Shown piece by piece: positions 8,138 through 15,958 of a stretch of 64,000 bases of DNA (position 1 is the first letter of the stretch; each line of letters starts with the position of its first letter). A program made the position numbers and the translations under genes. The notes under the pieces were generated by a model. The model saw nothing but the letters and a program-made list of their open reading frames with translations, searched no databases and was not told the origin of the DNA. Location: the NCBI RefSeq assembly GCF_904848665.1, contig NZ_CAJHCQ010000009.1:236441-300440 (forward strand). The letters are read 5' to 3'. The DNA comes from Paraburkholderia hiiakae (GTDB taxonomy: Bacteria > Pseudomonadota > Gammaproteobacteria > Burkholderiales > Burkholderiaceae).

Positions 8138-8173
8138 CCGAGGCCGATCTCCCCAGCGGGAGACCGGCCTCGG
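8138..8173 (-). terminator. Long hairpin after the His-rich exported protein gene
   Basis: CCGAGGCCG / CGGCCTCGG plus an inner TCTCCC / GGGAGA stem around an AGC-centred loop. It lies 60 bases past the stop codon of the minus-strand gene at 8234. There is no U-tract, so termination efficiency is uncertain. Confidence 0.45.
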
Positions 8174-8233
8174 TGTGCCACCTCCGGCGCCGCCAGAGAA
8201 GGCGGCCCGTCGATCACGCGTACTTCATGTGGA

Positions 8234-8548
8234 TCAGTAACGCGGCGGCGGCGGGCGACGGTCGTCGTCACGGTAGTGCGGGGGACCCGCATCGTGCGGG
8301 TGATGGTGCATCCACTCGTCGTGTGCCCAATAACGGTGGCCGTCCCAATAACGGTCATCGTGCCAGCCAATCGAAACATGCGCGTCCACCGGCATCATGT
8401 GCGGTTGGCCATATTGCGGCGCCGACTCGGCACGCAGCCCATACGGTGCGGATTGAGCGAAGGCGCTCGATGCGCCCATCAATGCGCCGCCGGCGATCAG
8501 TGCTGCGGCGATGGCGCGGGCGGGGGTCTTCCAGTTCTTCGTATTCAT
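8234..8548 (-). CDS. Small exported His/Tyr/Pro-rich protein
   Basis: 104 residues. A Sec signal peptide (MNTKNWKTPARAIAAALIA, cleavage near AFAQ) is followed by a short mature part rich in His, Trp, Tyr, Asp and Pro, with HDEWMHHHPHD and a DDDRRPPPPRY end. A consensus GAGGAGGTAA Shine-Dalgarno precedes the ATG by six bases, so the start is firm. The His/Asp clusters suggest metal binding in the periplasm, which is inference. No family is recognised with certainty. Confidence 0.8.
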   Translation of the reverse strand: MNTKNWKTPARAIAAALIAGGALMGASSAFAQSAPYGLRAESAPQYGQPHMMPVDAHVSIGWHDDRYWDGHRYWAHDEWMHHHPHDAGPPHYRDDDRRPPPPRY

Positions 8549-8859
8549 GAGTTACCTCCTCTTTGGTTGCGTCGTCAGTCACGCGGCATCGGGATGCCTT
8601 TGTGTTGCGACCACGATTCAAAGCTTATCGGTCCGAGGCGGAGGAATACGTGACGACTTGTAAGGTTTCGTTTCGTACGATTCTTTATGAGCGAAGGGCT
8701 GTTTTGACGGTTGGCCCTTGATGCAGAAAGGATTAAGCGCCGTGCCTGACAATCGGGAACAAGCCCCGGAGGGTCAGGTTGTCAACTGGCGTTACATTCG
8801 GGCGGCGAGGGCCGCCCGAATGCGTCATCTGTACCGGCCAGCGGGTCCCGGTGTCGTTC
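8549..8859. other. Intergenic region, one hairpin only
   Basis: Between the exported protein gene and the 3' end of the acyl-CoA synthetase gene. The only clear element is the hairpin at 8795-8822. An open frame beginning at 8718 on the plus strand runs into the synthetase gene antisense and is not credible. Confidence 0.45.
8795..8822 (-). terminator. Hairpin downstream of acyl-CoA synthetase
   Basis: CATTCGGGCGGC / GCCGCCCGAATG, a perfect 12-bp stem with a GAGG loop, 38 bases beyond the stop of the minus-strand gene. No U-run follows. Confidence 0.5.
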
Positions 8860-10530
8860 TTACCGAGATGTTTTCGGCGCGCCTTGCGTGCCGGACAGAT
8901 CGATTGCGCTTTGCGAACCTAGTAGCGCGCGCAACTCATATTTCTGGATCTTGCCCGTGGCTGTGCGCGGCAGCTCGCCGAACCGCACGGCGCGCGGCAC
9001 CTTGAAGTGCGCGAGAAAGAGCCGGCAGTGCGCGATGATTTCCTCGGCCGTGGCACTTGCGCCGGGTCGCAGTTCGACGAACGCACAGGGCACTTCTCCC
9101 CACTTCGGGTCGGGCATCGCTACGACGGCGGCGAGTGCGACGGCCGGGTGACGATACAGTGTGTCCTCGACTTCGATGCTCGAGATGTTTTCGCCGCCCG
9201 AGATGATGATGTCCTTGCTGCGGTCGGTAATGCGCACGTAGCCGTCGGGCGTCATCACGCCGAGGTCGCCCGTATGGAACCAGCCGCCGCGGAACGCCTC
9301 TTCGGTCGCGCGCTCGTTCTTCAAGTAGCCCTTCATGCAGATGTTGCCGCGGAACATGATCTCGCCGAGCGTTTCGCCGTCGGCGGGCACGGGCTCCATC
9401 GTCTGCGCATTGCGCACGCTCACGCCGCTTTGCAGGTGATAGCGCACGCCCTGGCGAGCGGCCAGGCGCGCCTGCTCCTCTTCGGGCAGCGTCTGCCAGC
9501 GCTCCTGCACCGCACACACGGCAGCGGGGCCGTACACCTCGGTCAGACCATAGACATGCGTGAGCTCGATGCCGATCGCCTTCATCTTCGCGATCACGGC
9601 CGGCGCGGGCGGCGCGCCGGCGACCATCGTGCGCACGGTGTGCGTGATGCCCTCGCGATACTCGGCGGGGGCGTCGGCGAGCGCGCCCTGCACGATGGGC
9701 GCGCCGCAATAGTGTGTGATGTGCTCGCTACGAATGAGGTCGAACACGAGCTTCGCGTCGAACTTGCGCAGGCACACGTTGACGCCCGCGCGCGCGGCGA
9801 CGGTCCACGCAAAGCACCAGCCGTTGCAGTGAAAGAGCGGCAGCGTCCAGAGGTACACGGCGTGCTTCGGCATATCCCATTCGAGGATGTTGCTCACCGC
9901 GTTGAGGTACGCGCCGCGATGGTGATAGACGACGCCCTTGGGGTCGCCCGTCGTGCCCGAGGTGTAGTTCAGCGCAATGGCGTCCCATTCGTCGCGCGGC
10001 GGCGCCCAGGCGAACTCGGGATCGCCCTGTTCGAGGAACGCCTCGTAGTCGGTTGCGCGCGGGAAGAATTCGGGGTCGGCGGCCGCGATGTCGGCCACGC
10101 TGATGATCTTGAGGTTGGGGAACTCGAGCGCGGCGCGCTGCGCGAGCGCCGCGAATTCGGTATCGACGATCAACGCCTTCGCATCGCCATGGCGCAGCAT
10201 GAACAGCATGGTTGCGACGTCGAGCCGCGTGTTGAGCGTGTTGAGCACCGCGCCGAGCATGGGCACGCCGAAATGCGCCTCGACCATCGCGGGAATGTTG
10301 GGCAGCAGGGCCGCCACCGTGTCGCCGCGGCCGATGCCCGCCTGCGTGAGCGCGCTCGCGAGCCGCCGCGTGCGCGCGTACGTTTCGCGCCAGGTGCGGC
10401 GGACGTCGCCGTGGACGACGGCGAGGCGCTCGCCATAGACTTCGGCCGCGCGGGCGATGAAATCGATCGGCGTGAGCGGCACATAGTTGGCTTCGCGTTG
10501 CGCGAGCCCTTCTTCGTACGGGTGCAACAT
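8860..10530 (-). CDS. Acyl-CoA synthetase (AMP-forming, ACSF2/DmdB-like)
   Basis: Activates a carboxylic acid with ATP to an acyl-adenylate and then a CoA thioester, in the cytoplasm. 556 residues. The AMP-binding P-loop reads YTSGTTGDPKGV (near residue 190), followed by LPLFHCNGW, the adenine motif HVYGLTEVYGP (near 330), WFHTGDLG (near 420), the hinge DRSKDIIISGGENIS and the C-terminal catalytic lysine region PRTATGKIQKYELR. The start at 10530 has GGAG nine bases upstream; an ATG at 10578 lacks one. It is divergent from a Crp/Fnr regulator. The substrate is likely a medium-chain or modified short-chain acid, but this cannot be fixed from sequence. Confidence 0.9.
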   Translation of the reverse strand: MLHPYEEGLAQREANYVPLTPIDFIARAAEVYGERLAVVHGDVRRTWRETYARTRRLASALTQAGIGRGDTVAALLPNIPAMVEAHFGVPMLGAVLNTLNTRLDVATMLFMLRHGDAKALIVDTEFAALAQRAALEFPNLKIISVADIAAADPEFFPRATDYEAFLEQGDPEFAWAPPRDEWDAIALNYTSGTTGDPKGVVYHHRGAYLNAVSNILEWDMPKHAVYLWTLPLFHCNGWCFAWTVAARAGVNVCLRKFDAKLVFDLIRSEHITHYCGAPIVQGALADAPAEYREGITHTVRTMVAGAPPAPAVIAKMKAIGIELTHVYGLTEVYGPAAVCAVQERWQTLPEEEQARLAARQGVRYHLQSGVSVRNAQTMEPVPADGETLGEIMFRGNICMKGYLKNERATEEAFRGGWFHTGDLGVMTPDGYVRITDRSKDIIISGGENISSIEVEDTLYRHPAVALAAVVAMPDPKWGEVPCAFVELRPGASATAEEIIAHCRLFLAHFKVPRAVRFGELPRTATGKIQKYELRALLGSQSAIDLSGTQGAPKTSR

Positions 10531-10726
10531 GGCGGTGTCTCCGGTGTCGATTGCCGATGCCGGCCCAGAGCCGTGCATCGGTCGGTCGCAGGTTTGTAGG
10601 TATGATTCGCGCTACCGTAGCAGGGCCGCGCACGCCAGTCTGTCGCCGGCGCGACAGAGCGGACCGCGAAGCACGATCCGCTCGACAAGATCGACCCAAA
10701 GTTTGACTTAACTCCAGGAAAGCGCT

Positions 10727-11494
10727 ATGTCGCAATCCATTATGCCCCCGGCCGGGATACCGCCTGCCCGCGATTCATGGCGCGAAGGCGAGCGCATCGA
10801 CGCCACAAACATCGCGCGCCTCGCCTCCCTGTTCGAGCGCTGCGTGTGGTTTCGCGCACTTGCGCCCGAGCATCGCGAGTGGGTGCTGGCGTCCTCGCAT
10901 GCGCAGGGCTATGCCGCGGGCGCGATCGTCGCCGCGCGCGAAGCCCCCTCCGACTGGTGGCTCGGCGTGAGTTCGGGCCTCGTGAAGCTGGCGATTTTCA
11001 ATGCTTCGGGGCGCGGCTGCACATTTTCGGGCGTGCCGCATGGCGGCTGGTTCGGCGAGGGGAGCGTCATCAAGCGCGAGCCGCGCAAGTACGACGTGAT
11101 CGCGCTGCAGCCGTCGCTCGTCATGGCTGTCGCCACCGAGACCTTCCATCGGCTTATGGACTGCAGCCTGCCGTTCAACCGCTTCGTGATCCATCAGCTC
11201 AACAACCGCATGGGCGAGTTCATCGCGCTGATCCAGAACAGCCGCTTGCTCGACGTGGATGCGCGCGTTGCGCAGTCGCTCGCGCAGATGTTCAATCCCG
11301 ATCTCTACCCCGAGACGGGGCGCGCGCTCGACATCTCACAGGAGGAGATCGGCATGCTGGCGGGCGCGTCGAGGCAACGGATCAACCAGGCCCTGCAGAC
11401 GCTCGAGCGCCAGGGGCTCGTCGCGCTCTCCTATAACCGCGTGGACGTGCTCGATCTAGACGGGCTGCGCGCGTTCGGCCGCGACCAGATTTGA
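10727..11494 (+). CDS. Crp/Fnr family transcriptional regulator
   Basis: 255 residues. The N-terminal cyclic-nucleotide-binding-like barrel spans about 30-150 (VWFRALAPEHREWVLASSH, GWFGEGSVIKRE), then the long dimer helix, then a winged HTH at about 185-245 with DISQEEIGMLAGASRQRINQ as recognition helix. No four-cysteine FNR cluster is visible, so an oxygen-sensing iron-sulfur role is unlikely. The cAMP-binding arginine/serine signature is not evident either. An AGGAAAG ribosome site precedes the ATG. Divergent from the acyl-CoA synthetase, which it may control. Confidence 0.9.
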   Translation: MSQSIMPPAGIPPARDSWREGERIDATNIARLASLFERCVWFRALAPEHREWVLASSHAQGYAAGAIVAAREAPSDWWLGVSSGLVKLAIFNASGRGCTFSGVPHGGWFGEGSVIKREPRKYDVIALQPSLVMAVATETFHRLMDCSLPFNRFVIHQLNNRMGEFIALIQNSRLLDVDARVAQSLAQMFNPDLYPETGRALDISQEEIGMLAGASRQRINQALQTLERQGLVALSYNRVDVLDLDGLRAFGRDQI

Positions 11495-11613
11495 GGACCG
11501 CAGAAGTCCTTATCAATCTTGCGAGGAATAGAAAACTCTCTCCCCCGCGAGCCGGTTTTTAAGCGTGGCCGCGCTGCGTAGACTTTGCTCATCGAGTTCA
11601 TACGGAGAGCAAG

Positions 11614-11973
11614 GTGAAAAACGCAATGCTACGCGCGGCGCTGGTTTCGATGATTGCGATCGTTCCGGCGCTGTCTTTTGCCCAGGCCAATAGCCCGCAA
11701 AACGGCCCGGTGACGCGCGCCCAGGTGCTTCAGGAATTGATCGATCTGGAGTCGGTGGGGTACAACCCGGCTTCGGCGAATGACGTCACTTATCCGGAGG
11801 ATGTGCAGAGAGCCATGCACAGGCTTGCCGAAAAACGCGCCAACGAAGCGCGCCTCGCGCAGGAGCAGGTCGCGCAGTCGGGTTACGGCGCGCCGCCTGC
11901 GCAGAACGGCGAAGCCGGCGCGCCCGCCGCCGTGTCAGGCAGCGAGCCGCCGCCCGCTTATCGCCACCACTGA
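11614..11973 (+). CDS. DUF4148-family small exported protein
   Basis: 119 residues beginning at a GTG with a CGGAG-type ribosome site. A Sec signal peptide (MKNAMLRAALVSMIAIVPAL, cleavage near SFAQ) is followed by the DUF4148 core TRAQVLQELIDLESVGYNP, a motif found in many small Burkholderiaceae periplasmic proteins that often occur in multiple copies. The tail is Pro/Ala-rich. Function unknown. Its 3' end faces the penicillin-binding protein gene with eight bases between them. Confidence 0.85.
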   Translation: MKNAMLRAALVSMIAIVPALSFAQANSPQNGPVTRAQVLQELIDLESVGYNPASANDVTYPEDVQRAMHRLAEKRANEARLAQEQVAQSGYGAPPAQNGEAGAPAAVSGSEPPPAYRHH

Positions 11974-11981
11974 TTGCGACG

Positions 11982-13763
11982 CTAACCGCGCCCTGAGCCA
12001 ACGTTGGTGCGGCTGGTGCCGCTGGTGCCCTTGGCACTCTCGGGTCCGGCCGCGACATCGGGTGGCACGCCAAGCAACTGGAGCGTGCCGGCCGTCACAC
12101 CGGAGAACACCGGCCCCGCGACCGTGCCGCCATAGAACGCCTTGCCCGCCGGATCGTCGATCATCACCGCGACGATCACGCGCGGCGCACTCATCGGCGC
12201 CATGCCCACGAACAGCGCGCGATAGCGGTTCTTCGCGTAGCCCGCGCCGATCTGCTTGCGCGCGGTGCCCGTCTTGCCGCCTACCCGATAGCCATCCACA
12301 TTCGCGGCGCGCCCCGTGCCACCGTCGCTCGTCGCCATTTCCAGCATCCCGCGCATGGCGGCGGCCGTGGCCGGTGTCGTGACCGCGCGCGTGGCCAACG
12401 CAGTTGAACCGCCCGCATCGCGCAGCAGTGTGACCGGATGCAGCGTGCCGTCGCCGGCGTAGGCCGTGTAGATCTGCGCCATCTGCAGGAGCGAAGTGGA
12501 AAGACCGTAGCCATACGCCATCGTCGCCTGCTCGATGGGGCGCCAGCGCGCCCACGGCCGCACGCGGCCAGGCGCCACGCCCGGGAACGTGACGCCGGGC
12601 TTCTGCCCGAGTCCGTACTCCTGATACTTGTCCCAGATGGTCTGTGCGGGAAGATTCAGTGCGAGCTTGGCGAGCGCGATGTTGCTCGACTTCTGGATCG
12701 CTTCGGCCACGGTCATGCGGCCGTGATTAGACGTGTCGTGGATCGTCGCGGGGCCGATGCGGTACGTGCCCGGCGAGGTGTCGATGAGCGTGTTCGCGTT
12801 GACCTTGCGCAGGTCCATGGCCAGCGAAACGACCACGGGCTTGATCGTCGAGCCGGGCTCGAACGTGTCGACCACGGCGCGGTTGCGCAACTGCTTGCCC
12901 GTGAGACGCGCGCGGTCGTTCGGGTCGAACGACGGCCAGTTCGCGAGCGCGAGGATCTCGCCGTTCTGCGCGTCGAGCACGACGACGCTGCCTGCTTCCG
13001 CATGGTTTTTTGCCACGGCGGCCTTGAGCTGCGTGTACGCGAGCTGCTGGACGCGGCGGTCGATGGTGAGCTGCACGGTATCGCCATTGCGTGGCTGCAC
13101 GCGCTCGCTCGGCTCGGAGATGACGCGCCCGAGCCGGTCGCGGATCACCTCGCGCTGGCCCGGCGTGCCGCGCAGGCGTGCGTTCGCGGCAAGCTCGACG
13201 CCTTCCTGGCCGGCGTCTTCGATATCGGTGAAGCCCACCACGTGCGCAGCCGATTCGCCTTCGGGGTAATAGCGCTTGGAGTCGGCGATCAGGGTGATGC
13301 CGCCCATGCCCATCTCGTCGATGTGCTCGGCGGTGTTGGTGTCCACCTGGCGCTTGAGCAGCACGAAGGATCGGTCGCCGGCAACGCGCCGGTCCAGTTC
13401 CGCGAGCGGCATGTCGAGCAGGCGCGCGAGCGGCGCGTGCGCGGCGGCGTCGAGCAGCCGCGGATTCACCCAGACTTCGAAGGTCGCGAGGCTCACGGCC
13501 AGCAGCGCGCCGTTGCGATCGACAATGCGCCCGCGTATGGCGTCGAGCTCCAACGTGCGCTGGTAGCGTTTTTGGCCCTGCTTCACGTAAAAGCCGTGAT
13601 TCGCGATTTGAATCCAGAACGCGCGCCCCGCCAGCGCAGCGAATGCCGCGAACGTGATGAACACGATGAACTTCGAGCGCCACGCGGGCAGGCGCGGCGC
13701 GAGCATTGGGTGACGCGTCGCGGCGGCGTGCGGGTCGCGCGGCGCTTTCCTGGAACGGATCAT
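11982..13763 (-). CDS. ftsI: Class B penicillin-binding protein (FtsI/PBP3-like transpeptidase), stand-alone paralogue
   Basis: Cross-links septal peptidoglycan by D,D-transpeptidation in the periplasm. 593 residues. One N-terminal membrane anchor at about 28-50, a pedestal domain with the RGRIVDRNGALLAVS motif near 72-86, then a transpeptidase domain. That domain has STIK with catalytic Ser near 305, KSSN near 357 and KTGTA near 496. All three active-site motifs are intact. The gene stands outside any division-cell-wall cluster (no mraZ, mraW, ftsL or murE beside it), so it is probably a second, accessory FtsI. The start at 13763 lacks a clear ribosome site; upstream ATGs give a non-homologous extension. 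Confidence 0.9.
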   Translation of the reverse strand: MIRSRKAPRDPHAAATRHPMLAPRLPAWRSKFIVFITFAAFAALAGRAFWIQIANHGFYVKQGQKRYQRTLELDAIRGRIVDRNGALLAVSLATFEVWVNPRLLDAAAHAPLARLLDMPLAELDRRVAGDRSFVLLKRQVDTNTAEHIDEMGMGGITLIADSKRYYPEGESAAHVVGFTDIEDAGQEGVELAANARLRGTPGQREVIRDRLGRVISEPSERVQPRNGDTVQLTIDRRVQQLAYTQLKAAVAKNHAEAGSVVVLDAQNGEILALANWPSFDPNDRARLTGKQLRNRAVVDTFEPGSTIKPVVVSLAMDLRKVNANTLIDTSPGTYRIGPATIHDTSNHGRMTVAEAIQKSSNIALAKLALNLPAQTIWDKYQEYGLGQKPGVTFPGVAPGRVRPWARWRPIEQATMAYGYGLSTSLLQMAQIYTAYAGDGTLHPVTLLRDAGGSTALATRAVTTPATAAAMRGMLEMATSDGGTGRAANVDGYRVGGKTGTARKQIGAGYAKNRYRALFVGMAPMSAPRVIVAVMIDDPAGKAFYGGTVAGPVFSGVTAGTLQLLGVPPDVAAGPESAKGTSGTSRTNVGSGRG

Positions 13764-13924
13764 CGGCAAGGCGGGGTGGCTTGGCAGAGCTATATTGTAA
13801 ACATGATGTAATTTAATTGAAATAATAGGTGCGCGCGGCCGCGAGCCGACTGGGCGTGCCTTGCGCGCCGTCATGCGGCGCGAACGGTGCGGGGGAGCGC
13901 GGGAACGGGAGGGGCGTCAAGCGA

Positions 13925-13948
13925 ACCGGGCCGCGAAAGCGGCCCGGT
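13925..13948 (-). terminator. GAAA-tetraloop hairpin terminator-like element
   Basis: ACCGGGCCGC - GAAA - GCGGCCCGGT, a perfect 10-bp stem, 53 bases past the stop of the minus-strand chemoreceptor gene. The U-tract is weak. Confidence 0.55.
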
Positions 13949-14000
13949 GGGAAGGGGAATACTCCGGCGGCGAAGTCGCGCCGCGGTGCGCCGCCCTGGT

Positions 14001-15575
14001 TTAAGCGTGCGCCGGCAAGCGGAAGCTCGCGATCGACTCGCGCAGCACGCTTACCTGATCCTTGAGCGAATGGGCGGCGGCAGCAGCCTGTTCCACGAGC
14101 GCCGCATTCTGCTGCGTCACCTGATCCATCTCGCCCACGGCGCGGTTGACCTGCTCGATGCCGGCGCTCTGCTCGCGCGACGCGTTGCTGATCTCTTCGA
14201 GGATCTCGTGCACGCGTCGCACCGACTGCACGATCTCCGTCATCGTCGAGCCCGCGTTGGTCACGAGATGCTGGCCTTCGGTCACGGTGCCAGTCGACTT
14301 TTCGATCAGCGCCTTGATCTCCTTGGCGGCGGTGGCGGAGCGCTGCGCGAGGCTGCGCACTTCGGCGGCCACGACCGCGAAGCCGCGGCCCTGTTCGCCC
14401 GCGCGCGCCGCTTCCACGGCCGCGTTCAAGGCGAGGATGTTGGTCTGGAACGCAATGCCGTCGATCACGCCGATGATGTCGCCAATCTGCTGCGAGCTCG
14501 TCGTGATGTCGCCCATGGTGCGCACCACGTCGTCGACGACGGCGCTGCCGCGCGTGGCGACGTCGGCAGCCTGGCTCGCGAGCGACGCCGCATGCTGGGC
14601 GCTGTCCGCGCTCTGGCGCACGTTCGCCGTCATCTGATCCATGCTCGATGCGGTCTGCACGAGCGCCGCCGCCTGTTCCTCGGTGCGCTGCGAGAGATCC
14701 GTGTTGCCCGCCGCAATCTCGTTCGCGCCCACGTTGATGTTCTCCGCGCCGCTGCGCACGCGCGAGACGGTTTGCACGAGCGCCGTCTGCATCGTTGCGA
14801 GCGCACGCATCAGGCTGCTCTCGTTCGTGCCCTGCACCTGCAGGCGCAGGGTGAGGTCGCCCTCGGCGATGCGGTTGGCTGCGTCCACGGCGCCTTCGAG
14901 CTCGCCGCCGATGCTGCTGCGCACGCTGCGCACCACGAGCACCATCACGGTGGTGGCGGCGGCGCCCAGCAGGAAGGTCACGCCGAGCCAGCGCAGCAGG
15001 CTGCCGTAGAACTCGGCGCGCACGTCGTCCATGTACATGCCCGTCACGATCACCCAGTCCCACGGTGCGAAGCGGCGGCCGTAGCTCGTCTTGGGCACCG
15101 GCTCGCTATGGCCGGGCTTGGCCCACAGGTAGTCGAGGAAGCCGCCATTCGGCCCGCTCGCTGCGTTCACGAGTTCGGTGAATACATGGGTGCCCGCGGG
15201 GTCGGTGAAGTCCGTGAGCTTCTTGCCGTTCAGCTCGGGCTTGATCGGGTGCATCAGCATGACCGCATTCGAGTCGTTGATGCTCAGATAGCCGTCCGTG
15301 CCGTAGCGGATCGAACCGATCACGGCGAGCGCCTGCTTCTGCGCGTCGGCTTCGGTCAGGGCGTTGCGTTGCGAGAGGCCGTAGTAATAGTTCGTGACGC
15401 TCATCGCTTCTTCGACGAGCGTGGTGAGCTGCGCGCGCCGCTCGCGGATCATCGACTCGCGGCTTTGCCAGGCGCCAAAGGCGACGATCAACAGCAGGCC
15501 GATCCAGAGGATCGCGATCATCGAGCGGAGCTTCTTGTTGAGGGTCATGTTCTGCATGGTCGGTCGGGTATTCAC
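14001..15575 (-). CDS. Methyl-accepting chemotaxis protein with single Cache sensor
   Basis: Transmembrane chemoreceptor that controls CheA. 524 residues: helix at about 15-38, periplasmic single-Cache domain at about 40-195 (RYGTDGYLSINDSNAVMLMH, then WDWVIVTGMYMDDV), second helix near 195-215, HAMP at about 215-270, then the long signalling coiled coil. The hairpin tip IGVIDGIAFQTNILALNAAV and EQGRGFAVVAAEVRSLAQRS are canonical. It has no C-terminal NWETF-type pentapeptide. The ATG at 15575 is the first in frame; an internal ATG seven codons later is an alternative. Divergent from the AEP biosynthesis operon. The ligand is unknown; such Cache domains often bind small carboxylates. Confidence 0.93.
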   Translation of the reverse strand: MNTRPTMQNMTLNKKLRSMIAILWIGLLLIVAFGAWQSRESMIRERRAQLTTLVEEAMSVTNYYYGLSQRNALTEADAQKQALAVIGSIRYGTDGYLSINDSNAVMLMHPIKPELNGKKLTDFTDPAGTHVFTELVNAASGPNGGFLDYLWAKPGHSEPVPKTSYGRRFAPWDWVIVTGMYMDDVRAEFYGSLLRWLGVTFLLGAAATTVMVLVVRSVRSSIGGELEGAVDAANRIAEGDLTLRLQVQGTNESSLMRALATMQTALVQTVSRVRSGAENINVGANEIAAGNTDLSQRTEEQAAALVQTASSMDQMTANVRQSADSAQHAASLASQAADVATRGSAVVDDVVRTMGDITTSSQQIGDIIGVIDGIAFQTNILALNAAVEAARAGEQGRGFAVVAAEVRSLAQRSATAAKEIKALIEKSTGTVTEGQHLVTNAGSTMTEIVQSVRRVHEILEEISNASREQSAGIEQVNRAVGEMDQVTQQNAALVEQAAAAAHSLKDQVSVLRESIASFRLPAHA

Positions 15576-15958
15576 AGGTCAGGAGCGTGGCGATACGTTG
15601 CCGCCAGAGTGTGTTTACGGCCTCCGCAAACGTGCGCGAGACCCAGGGGGAACCCTGCTTAGGCAGGATTTCCTCATACAAAACAAAGATCTTTGACCTG
15701 GCTCATATGACGCGGCGCTGAAACACACGCGAACCCGCCGGTAAAAGCCACAAATTTCACTGTAACTCCATGATTTGCCACTCTTTGCGTTGATCGACTG
15801 CGGATAGGAATCATTTCCGATATAGTCGCGACTTTGCCCCCGGCCGGCCTGTCTTCGAGGCCCGCGATGACGCCGGGACGAAGGACTTTTCCCAACGATG
15901 CGACGCGCACGGCGCAGCCCCCGCTGCCGCCCTCGTGACGTCCACTGGAGTAACAAGA
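15576..15958. other. Divergent control region between chemoreceptor and AEP biosynthesis operon
   Basis: 383 bases without a credible gene. It holds a perfect 12-bp palindrome, CAAAGATCTTTG (15684-15695), and a TATAGT at 15821 that could be a -10 for pepM, but no good -35 at 16-18 bases. It also holds GGAATCATTTCC (near 15807-15818). Both flanking promoters must lie here; I cannot place them with confidence. Confidence 0.4.
15684..15695. promoter_or_regulatory. 12-bp palindrome, possible operator
   Basis: CAAAGATCTTTG is a perfect dyad midway between the divergent chemoreceptor and pepM genes. Palindromes of this size can occur by chance, so the call is tentative. Confidence 0.25.

Larger units (their letters stand above)
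7439..8233. other. 800-base non-coding stretch rich in RNA-like structure
   Basis: No convincing protein gene: the open frames here lack ribosome sites and known motifs. The region holds a 58-base inverted-repeat element (7591-7648), two strong minus-strand terminators (7707-7742 and 7867-7895) and a long hairpin (8138-8173). The terminators imply minus-strand transcripts of roughly 120-250 bases that no protein gene accounts for, so one or two small RNAs are plausible. Confidence 0.55.

Noticed and set aside
9007..10599. 530-codon plus-strand frame over the acyl-CoA synthetase
   Set aside because: Antisense to a gene with complete AMP-ligase motifs; no recognisable product.
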